Program-made: the position numbers and the translations under genes
Notes under the pieces: model-generated
Seen by the model: the letters and a program-made list of their open reading frames with translations, nothing else
Told to the model about the DNA's origin: nothing
Database searches by the model: none
Part shown: positions 1 through 5,586 of the stretch, one piece after another
Position numbering within the stretch: position 1 is the stretch's first letter
Layout: each line of letters starts with the position of its first letter
Source: Bacteroidaceae bacterium
GTDB lineage: Bacteria; Bacteroidota; Bacteroidia; Bacteroidales; Bacteroidaceae
Assembly: GCA_017383665.1 (NCBI GenBank)
Contig: JAFNWA010000039.1
Span: forward strand, 1 to 6,196
Length of the DNA: 6,196 bases
Reading direction: 5' to 3'

Positions 1-990
1 GCTTCGGACCCTGACAACACTCTTAACACTTCACTTGAGGTTGTTGACTGCTCAGAGGATTTCAGCTTTGCTATCTCTTCAAAAATCCTTATTGATTCAT
101 TGAAGGAGATTTCGGAGCAGCCAATCCGTTTCGAGGTTAAGAAAGAGACTCTTGAGATTACAATATACTACCAGAACGGTAAATATAGCCTTGTTGGCCA
201 GAATGCCGATGAGTATCCTTCGGCTGCCGTGCTTGGTGAGAGCGCTGTGGCTATCACTGTTCCTACAAAGGTTCTTTCAAGTGGAATCTCTTGTTCGTTG
301 TTCGCTGCTGCCGACGACGAGGTACGCCCCGTAATGTGCGGTGTATATTTCGATTTCGCTCCCGATAGCATTACTATGGTTGCTTCGGACGGTCACAAAC
401 TTGTCCGTTGCCGCGACTATTCTGTAACAGGTGCCGAGAAGTCGGCTTTCATTCTGCCAAAGAAACCCGCTACTCTCTTGAAGAACTTGCTTGGCAAGGA
501 CGAACAGGAGGATGTTGCAATTGAGTTTGATGGCCGTTTTGCTATCTTTGACATGGGCGAGTATAAATTGGTTTGCCGTCTTTTTGATGGCCGTTACCCA
601 AACTATAACTCAGTTATCCCGCAGAACAACCCACACAAACTCACTGTTGACCGTGCAGCGCTCATCAGTACATTGCGCCGTGTGGCAATCTTCTCTTCAC
701 AGGTGAGTCTCATCAAGTTGCACCTCGAGGATAACAAGGTGGTAATCTCGGCTCAGGACACTGATTTCTCTACATCGGCCGAGGAGAGCATCACTTGCAG
801 CTACGAGGGTGCATCAATGAACATCGGTTTCCGTGCATCGTTCCTCATCGATATTCTCAATAATACTCCGGGTCAGGATGTGGTGATTGAACTTGCCGAT
901 CCTTCACGCGCCGGCGTTATCGTTCCAGCCGAGCAGGTTGACAAGCAGGAGTTGCTTATGTTGTTGATGCCAATGATGCTTACCGACTAA
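1..990 (+). CDS. dnaN: DNA polymerase III sliding clamp (beta subunit), 5' end missing
   Basis: This gene encodes the ring-shaped clamp that holds the replicative polymerase and repair proteins on DNA in the cytoplasm. The frame is open from base 1, so the start lies outside the window. 329 residues are visible, and comparison with E. coli DnaN from memory (about 366 residues) suggests roughly 45 N-terminal residues are missing; the first visible residues align near E. coli position 47. Recognisable blocks are SDGHKLVRC around bases 385-411 (E. coli ATDGHRL), FDGRYPNY at about 583-606 (E. coli VDGRFPDY), and the C-terminal MPMML followed by two extra residues (E. coli ends MPMRL, part of the partner-binding pocket). 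Internal TTG or ATG codons such as the TTG at base 100 are not the true start, because conserved clamp sequence continues upstream. The gene ends with TAA, 10 bases before the exonuclease gene, which suggests co-transcription. Nothing about the visible part looks broken. Confidence 0.95.
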   Translation, partial: ASDPDNTLNTSLEVVDCSEDFSFAISSKILIDSLKEISEQPIRFEVKKETLEITIYYQNGKYSLVGQNADEYPSAAVLGESAVAITVPTKVLSSGISCSLFAAADDEVRPVMCGVYFDFAPDSITMVASDGHKLVRCRDYSVTGAEKSAFILPKKPATLLKNLLGKDEQEDVAIEFDGRFAIFDMGEYKLVCRLFDGRYPNYNSVIPQNNPHKLTVDRAALISTLRRVAIFSSQVSLIKLHLEDNKVVISAQDTDFSTSAEESITCSYEGASMNIGFRASFLIDILNNTPGQDVVIELADPSRAGVIVPAEQVDKQELLMLLMPMMLTD

Positions 991-1000
991 TTTGCTGTTC

Positions 1001-1768
1001 ATGAAACTGAATCTGGTAAAACCGATAATATTCTTTGACCTTGAGACAACCGGTACGGATATCTCAAAAGACCGTATTGTTGAAATATGCTATATCAAGG
1101 TCTATCCCGATGGCAGAGAGTTCGAATACACCAAGCGCATCAACCCTGAGATGCATATCCCGGAGGGAGCTTCGGCTGTACATGGTATCTATGATGCCGA
1201 TGTAAAGGATTGCCCAACCTTCAAGGAGGTGGCCAGGGAGATTGCCAATGAGTTCGAGGGTTGTGATGTTGCCGGTTTCAACTCGAACCGTTTTGACTTG
1301 CCGTTGCTTGCCGAGGAGTTCCTGCGCGCTCAGGTCGATATTGACCTCTCCCGTTTAAGGGCGATTGATGTGCAGGTTCTGTATCACAAGCGCGAACCAC
1401 GCACTTTGTCGGCAGCATACAAGTTCTACTGTGGCGAGAATCTCGAGGATGCCCACAGTGCGCTTGCCGATACCCGTGCGACATACAATGTGCTCAAGGC
1501 TCAGCTCGACCATTACGATGATATGCCGAACGACATTGAGGCTCTCTCAAAGGAGTCTTCGTTTACAAACAATGTCGATTTTGCCGGTCGCATTGTTTAT
1601 GATGCAAACGGTAACGAGGTGTTCAACTTCGGCAAGTATAAGGGCTATCCGGTTGATGCAGTGCTTGACCGTGATCCCGGTTATTACGGGTGGATGATGA
1701 ACGGCGAGTTTCCGCTCAATACAAAGCAGGTGCTTACACGCATCAAGTTGCGCGGCATGAAAAAGTGA
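1001..1768 (+). CDS. DnaQ-like DEDDh 3'-5' exonuclease with ExoX-like C-terminal domain
   Basis: The 255-residue product is a predicted metal-dependent 3'-5' exonuclease of the DnaQ/PolC-epsilon superfamily, acting in the cytoplasm on DNA. The N-terminal nuclease domain (about residues 8-172) carries all the expected motifs: Exo I FFDLETTG with D13 and E15, Exo II FNSNRFDLPLL with D99, and Exo III HSALADTRAT with H152 and D157, giving a DEDDh active site. After a linker, residues about 199-252 contain FNFGKYKGYPVDAVL and GYYGWMM, which resembles the small C-terminal domain of ExoX-like exonucleases. I chose the ATG at 1001; an in-frame TTG at 992 would add only three residues and sits next to the dnaN stop. 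There is no clear Shine-Dalgarno sequence. Its position 10 bases after dnaN fits a proofreading or repair role beside the clamp, but that role is inferred from context. It could be polymerase-associated or a free repair nuclease; sequence alone does not decide. Confidence 0.92.
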   Translation: MKLNLVKPIIFFDLETTGTDISKDRIVEICYIKVYPDGREFEYTKRINPEMHIPEGASAVHGIYDADVKDCPTFKEVAREIANEFEGCDVAGFNSNRFDLPLLAEEFLRAQVDIDLSRLRAIDVQVLYHKREPRTLSAAYKFYCGENLEDAHSALADTRATYNVLKAQLDHYDDMPNDIEALSKESSFTNNVDFAGRIVYDANGNEVFNFGKYKGYPVDAVLDRDPGYYGWMMNGEFPLNTKQVLTRIKLRGMKK

Positions 1769-1825
1769 CAGGTGGCGCAGGTTAGCGTCGGCCAATTGTG
1801 TGAAACTGTGAAAAGAGAAAGCGAA

Positions 1826-3910
1826 ATGCTTAAAGGAAAAAATATTGTTTTGGGCGTTACCGGAAGCATTGCTGCCTACAAGGCTGCGGTGCTTGTGCGT
1901 CTGCTGGTTAAAGAGGGCGCTACCGTGCAGGTGGTGATGACTCCATCGGCGAAGGATTTCATTACTCCGTTGACGCTCTCTACCTTGTCGGGCCGCCCTG
2001 TGATGTGCGATTTCTTTCAAAGCGACAACGGTGCATGGAATAGCCATGTGGAGTTGGGGTTGTGGGCCGATGCAATGCTCGTTGCTCCAGCAACAGCATC
2101 AACTCTTGGCAAAATGGCAAACGGCATTGCCGACAACCTGCTCGTTGCGACCTATCTGTCAATGAAAGCGCCTGTTTTCATTGCCCCGGCAATGGATCTT
2201 GACATGTATGCTCATCCTTCGACACAGCGCAATGTTGAGCTGCTCAAGAGCTATGGAAATCATATCATTGAGGCAGCGGATGGCGAGCTTGCAAGTCACC
2301 TGTGTGGCAAGGGACGCTTGGAGGAACCCGAGGCAATTGTTGAGCGCATCAAAGATTTTTTTTTCGGCAGTAGGTCGCTGACCGGCAAGAAAATTCTTGT
2401 CACGGCAGGTCCTACATACGAGAAAATTGACCCGGTGCGCTTCATTGGCAACTATTCTACCGGCAAAATGGGTTTTGCCATTGCCGAGGAGTGTGCCGAG
2501 CAGGGAGCTGATGTGACTCTTGTTGCAGGTCCGGTTTCATTGGAATGCAAGCACCCCGGAGTAAAAAGGGTCGATGTGGAGTCGGCACGCGAGATGTATG
2601 ATGCTGCTATGGCTGCCTTCCCGTCGTGTGATGTTGCTGTACTCTCGGCAGCTGTTGCCGATTATCGTCCGGCACATTGTGCTCCGGTAAAGATGAAACG
2701 CACCGCCGATGACATGTTTGTCGAACTTACTCCTAATAGCGATATTGCCGCATCTTTGGGTGCTGTCAAGGGTGAGAACCAACATCTCGTGGGTTTTGCA
2801 CTGGAGACAAACAATGCCGAGGAGAATGCCCGTCTTAAACTTGAAAAGAAGAACCTCGATTTCATTGTCCTGAACTCGCTTGAGGACAAGGGTGCAGGCT
2901 TTGCCTGTGATACGAATAAGGTTACAATCATCGACAAGGAGAGCAAGAGTACCTATCCCCTTAAAAGCAAGAAAGAGGTTGCTAAGGATATTGTAGCCCA
3001 CATTTCAAAACTGTTCATGGTTCTTCTCTTTATGTTGTTGCCGTTGTCGGCAAGTGCCGAGGGCGAGGAACTGAACGCAAATGTGACACTCAACGCATCG
3101 AAAGTACAGGGCTCGAATACAGAAGTCTTTACGCAACTTGAGGAGGCTTTGAAAGCTTTTGTCAATGACCGCAAGTGGACTCCCAACACCTACGAGGAGA
3201 TTGAGCGTATAAACTGCAACTTTACCTTCGTTGTGAATTCATATGCAAATGACGGTTCGTTCGACTGCTCGCTGATGGTGCAGGCTTCGCGTCCTGTGTA
3301 TGGTGCATCATACTCTTCTACGATTTTCCAATACGAAGACAAGAGTATCAAATTCAAGTACCAGCCTTTTGACCGTCTTGAATTCATTGAGGACAATCTC
3401 GACAACAATCTTACGGCTGTGGTTGCTTTCTATGTCTATTTGATTATTGGCCTTGATATGGACTCAATGGGTGAACTTGGTGGCAGTGAGTTCCTGAACA
3501 AGGCTTTGACCATAGCCAATAACGCTCAGAATCTTGGCGATGCAGGTTGGCGTGTCAGTGGCAGCAGTAACAACCGTTACTCTATAATTGATGATTATAT
3601 GAATGGGGCTATGGAGCCCGTTCGCAAATTGATGTACAAATACCACCGTCTTGGGCTGGATACGATGTTCAAGAATGCCGAAGGTGGACGCAAGGCTGTG
3701 ACCGAGTGTTTTGCTCTTTTGAAAAAGGCATATGAGGATCGTCCGATGGCCTACTTTACCAAACTGTTTACAGAATACAAGGTAGATGAGATTGTGAACA
3801 TCTATTCAAAATGCACTCCCGAGGAGAAAAAGATTGTAGTTGAGACATTGTCGAACATAAATCCTTCGTTGTCTTCGGAGTGGGACAAGATAACAAAAAG
3901 CAATAATTGA
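1826..3910 (+). CDS. coaBC: CoaBC (Dfp) fused in frame to a DUF4835/PorD-like exported protein
   Basis: The N-terminal 397 residues are a complete bifunctional CoaBC. CoaB joins cysteine to 4'-phosphopantothenate using CTP, and FMN-dependent CoaC decarboxylates the product to 4'-phosphopantetheine, in the cytoplasm. The CoaC part (about 1-180) has GVTGSIAAYK near the start, the catalytic histidine H74 in NSHVELG, PAMDLDMY (121-128) and C160 in LCGKGR. The CoaB part (about 186-395) has N209 in GNYSTGKMG, AAVADYRP (275-282) and K289 in VKMKR. Instead of stopping at about 400 residues, the frame runs into residues 398-694, a full DUF4835 protein with its own signal-like segment. I chose ATG 1826, which gives the usual MLKGKNIVLGVTGS beginning and has a purine-rich stretch (1811-1825) before it; an in-frame GTG at 1772 would add 18 non-family residues. 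TGA ends the frame 7 bases before recN. The two parts are normally separate genes, so this is either a true fusion, a lost stop codon, or two proteins made by internal initiation at 3017. Confidence 0.93.
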   Translation: MLKGKNIVLGVTGSIAAYKAAVLVRLLVKEGATVQVVMTPSAKDFITPLTLSTLSGRPVMCDFFQSDNGAWNSHVELGLWADAMLVAPATASTLGKMANGIADNLLVATYLSMKAPVFIAPAMDLDMYAHPSTQRNVELLKSYGNHIIEAADGELASHLCGKGRLEEPEAIVERIKDFFFGSRSLTGKKILVTAGPTYEKIDPVRFIGNYSTGKMGFAIAEECAEQGADVTLVAGPVSLECKHPGVKRVDVESAREMYDAAMAAFPSCDVAVLSAAVADYRPAHCAPVKMKRTADDMFVELTPNSDIAASLGAVKGENQHLVGFALETNNAEENARLKLEKKNLDFIVLNSLEDKGAGFACDTNKVTIIDKESKSTYPLKSKKEVAKDIVAHISKLFMVLLFMLLPLSASAEGEELNANVTLNASKVQGSNTEVFTQLEEALKAFVNDRKWTPNTYEEIERINCNFTFVVNSYANDGSFDCSLMVQASRPVYGASYSSTIFQYEDKSIKFKYQPFDRLEFIEDNLDNNLTAVVAFYVYLIIGLDMDSMGELGGSEFLNKALTIANNAQNLGDAGWRVSGSSNNRYSIIDDYMNGAMEPVRKLMYKYHRLGLDTMFKNAEGGRKAVTECFALLKKAYEDRPMAYFTKLFTEYKVDEIVNIYSKCTPEEKKIVVETLSNINPSLSSEWDKITKSNN
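2356..2364 (+). repeat. T9 homopolymer at the CoaC-CoaB linker
   Basis: Nine consecutive T bases encode part of D177-F178-F179-F180, just before the linker GSRSLTGKK that leads into CoaB. Losing one T puts the frame onto TGA at 2379-2381, giving a 184-residue product; gaining one T puts it onto TAG at 2371-2373, giving a 182-residue product. Either slip would therefore produce a CoaC-only protein. Whether slippage happens is not shown by the sequence. Confidence 0.9.
3011..3058 (+). other. Internal signal peptide or signal anchor (residues 396-411 of the fusion)
   Basis: A hydrophobic core MVLLFMLLPL (residues 398-407) is followed by SASA and then EGEE. ASA at 409-411 fits a signal peptidase I site, with cleavage predicted before E412. 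Lysines lie on the CoaBC side (K395 and the KSKKEVAK stretch before it), so the expected orientation is N-terminus in the cytoplasm and C-terminus in the periplasm. The segment is short for a stable membrane anchor (about 12-14 apolar residues), which favours a cleavable signal. There is no lipobox cysteine. This is read from the sequence by eye; no predictor was run. Confidence 0.75.
3017..3910 (+). other. DUF4835 (PorD-like) domain, possibly made as a separate protein from ATG 3017
   Basis: Residues 398-694 of the fused frame match, from memory, the Bacteroidota-specific DUF4835 family, which many annotations call the type IX secretion protein PorD; I am less sure of that functional name than of the family. 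Visible family features are ELNANVTLNASKVQG just after the signal cleavage site, RPVY at 489-492, an apolar helix-like stretch LTAVVAFYVYLIIGLD (529-544), NNAQNLG, NRYSIIDDYMNGAMEPVRKL, and LFTEYKVDEIVNIY near the end. The mature part would be about 283 residues, the normal family size, so it is not truncated. It is expected in the periplasm or at the outer membrane. The only usable start codon before the hydrophobic core is ATG 3017; no Shine-Dalgarno sequence precedes it, which is uninformative in this phylum. No other type IX secretion gene is in the window, so any such role comes from the family alone. Confidence 0.8.
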
Positions 3911-3917
3911 AAGCATA

Positions 3918-5579
3918 ATGCTCAAACATATATCAATTAGGAATTTTGCACTGATAGAGCGTGTGGATGTTGATTTCTCCATGGGCTTCTCTGTTATAAC
4001 CGGCGAAACCGGTCACGGAAAGTCGGTCTTTCTTGGTGCTATTTCCATGTTGTTGGGACAGCGTTCCGATGCGAAGGCGATACGCGAAGGCGCAGAGCGT
4101 TGCGTGATAGAGGGCTGTTTTGATATTTCAGACTTCGCCATGCAGGGGTGGTTCGAGGAGAATGACCTTGAGTATGATGGTGAATGTATTGTGCGCCGCG
4201 AGGTGATGGTTTCCGGTAGAAGCAGAGCTTTTGTAAATGATACTCCGGTGTCGGTGGCACAGCTCAAGGAATTGGGTGCGCGCCTGGTTGATATACACTC
4301 GCAGCACCAGAACCTGTTGCTTGGCGACAAGAACTACCAACTTCGTGTACTCGACATTCTCTCGGGTAAAAACGCGTTGCTTGAGAACTACAGGAAGCAG
4401 TACGATGTCTATCAGTCGCTGAATAACGAACTGAAGAGACTCAGGGAGGTATTGGAGAACAGCCGTCGCGATGAGGACTGGTTGCGTTTCCAACTCGAAG
4501 AACTTGAATCGGCTGCAATAAATGATGGCGAACTTGAATCACTGGAACAGGAGGTACAGGAACTGTCACATGCCGAGGATATACAGGCTGCACTTTATGG
4601 CGTTTGTTCCGGAATTGATGGCGATGAGAACAATCTGTTGCAAGCGTTGCGTGAGTCGGCAAATGCTCTTTCACGCGTTTCGGCTCATTATGGCGCAGCA
4701 GCAGAACTATCCGACCGTCTTGAGAACTGCTACATTGAGCTCAAGGATTGTTGCAGTGAGATAGCGCAGCGTGCCGAGCGTGTGCAATATTCACCCGAAA
4801 GGCTGGAGTTTGTAGAGCGTCGCCTGGCGTTGATATACGATCTGATGAAAAAGCACCGTGTTGAGTCGGTGGAGGCACTACTGGAACTTGCTGCCGGTTT
4901 TGCAGCGCGTCTTGATAAAATAGAGTGCGGTGATGATGATATTAGAGATTTGGAGCGACGCATAGATATACTTGGCAAGGAACTTGCCGCTCTTGCCGGT
5001 GAAATTACAGAGGCGCGCAAAGCAAGTGCCGGGTATCTGCAAACGGAGATTGTTTCACTTCTTGTGAATCTTGGCATGCCAATGATTCGCTTTGTAGTGG
5101 ATTTTGCCGTTACAGATGGCTTTACTCCTTTAGGTTGCGATGTCGTGACCTTCCTCTTTTCGGCAAACAGCAGCAGTGCTCCGCAGCCACTTTGTGATGT
5201 CGCATCCGGTGGTGAGATGGCACGCGTGATGCTTGCGCTCAAGTCGCTTGTGGCTTCGGGAGCCAATCAGCCTACATTGATATTTGATGAGGTCGATACA
5301 GGAGTGTCGGGCGTGCTTGCAGAACGAATGGGTAGAATGATGCAGCAGATGGGCTGCGCCAACCGTCAGGTTCTGAGCATAACACACCTGCCACAGGTGG
5401 CAGCCTTGGGCTCGCGTCATTACAAGGTGCACAAAGAAGAAACTGCAAACGGAACAGTAACAGATATTGTAGAACTTGAACAGCAGGAGAGAGTGCGTGA
5501 GATTGCACAGATGATGAGCGGAGAGGTGCTCACGGATGCAGCGATGAACGCAGCCAACCTTCTGTTGTCACAATCATAA
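3918..5579 (+). CDS. recN: DNA repair protein RecN (SMC-like ATPase)
   Basis: RecN is a cytoplasmic SMC-family ATPase that acts in recombinational repair of double-strand breaks, probably by bringing DNA ends or sister duplexes together. The 553-residue length is normal. The N-terminal head begins MLKHISIRNFALIE and has the Walker A motif GETGHGKS at 29-36, then the family block LVDIHSQHQN at 123-132. The middle (about 150-370) is rich in Glu, Leu, Lys and Arg, consistent with two coiled-coil arms. The C-terminal head carries the ABC signature SGGEMARVMLALKSL from residue 430, Walker B LIFDEVDTG with D457 and E458, and the switch histidine H490 in SITHLPQVAALG. The start ATG at 3918 lies 7 bases after the upstream TGA, and the TAA lies 7 bases before rlmB, so it is likely translated from the same transcript. 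Walker A has His where Ala is usual (GETGAGKS), which still fits GxxGxGKS. No SOS-type operator is visible in the 7-base gap. Confidence 0.97.
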   Translation: MLKHISIRNFALIERVDVDFSMGFSVITGETGHGKSVFLGAISMLLGQRSDAKAIREGAERCVIEGCFDISDFAMQGWFEENDLEYDGECIVRREVMVSGRSRAFVNDTPVSVAQLKELGARLVDIHSQHQNLLLGDKNYQLRVLDILSGKNALLENYRKQYDVYQSLNNELKRLREVLENSRRDEDWLRFQLEELESAAINDGELESLEQEVQELSHAEDIQAALYGVCSGIDGDENNLLQALRESANALSRVSAHYGAAAELSDRLENCYIELKDCCSEIAQRAERVQYSPERLEFVERRLALIYDLMKKHRVESVEALLELAAGFAARLDKIECGDDDIRDLERRIDILGKELAALAGEITEARKASAGYLQTEIVSLLVNLGMPMIRFVVDFAVTDGFTPLGCDVVTFLFSANSSSAPQPLCDVASGGEMARVMLALKSLVASGANQPTLIFDEVDTGVSGVLAERMGRMMQQMGCANRQVLSITHLPQVAALGSRHYKVHKEETANGTVTDIVELEQQERVREIAQMMSGEVLTDAAMNAANLLLSQS

Positions 5580-5586
5580 TAGAAGC

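Noticed and set aside
991..1000. Possible promoter or terminator in the dnaN-exonuclease gap
   Set aside because: Ten bases are too few for either, and no hairpin or Bacteroidota-type TAnnTTTG box was seen there.
1331..1348. QVDIDL in the exonuclease as a possible clamp-binding motif (compare QLSLPL)
   Set aside because: It lies inside the nuclease fold between Exo II and Exo III, where a strand is expected, and not in an exposed tail or linker; the match is loose.
1772..1825. Upstream GTG start extending CoaBC by 18 residues
   Set aside because: The added residues do not look like the family N-terminus, whereas ATG 1826 gives the usual MLKGKNIVLGVTGS beginning after a purine-rich stretch.
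1547..2047. 166-codon open frame on the minus strand spanning the exonuclease-coaBC junction
   Set aside because: It lies antisense to two well-supported genes, shows no recognisable domain and has low-complexity His/Ser/Arg-rich composition typical of a shadow frame.
3413..3457. Apolar stretch in the DUF4835 part (residues 530-544) as a transmembrane helix
   Set aside because: It is a conserved part of the DUF4835 domain in my recollection and contains Thr, Tyr and Gly with acidic residues on both sides, so a buried helix of a soluble fold is more likely.
4730..5266. 178-codon open frame on the minus strand inside recN
   Set aside because: It is fully antisense to conserved RecN sequence and is Ser/Arg/Ala-rich without a domain, as expected of a reverse-strand shadow.
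5385..5403. Overlapping inverted repeats (CACCTG/CAGGTG and CTGCCAC/GTGGCAG) in recN
   Set aside because: They fall in the codons for the conserved HLPQVA switch region, have loops of only 2-3 bases, and need no function beyond coding.
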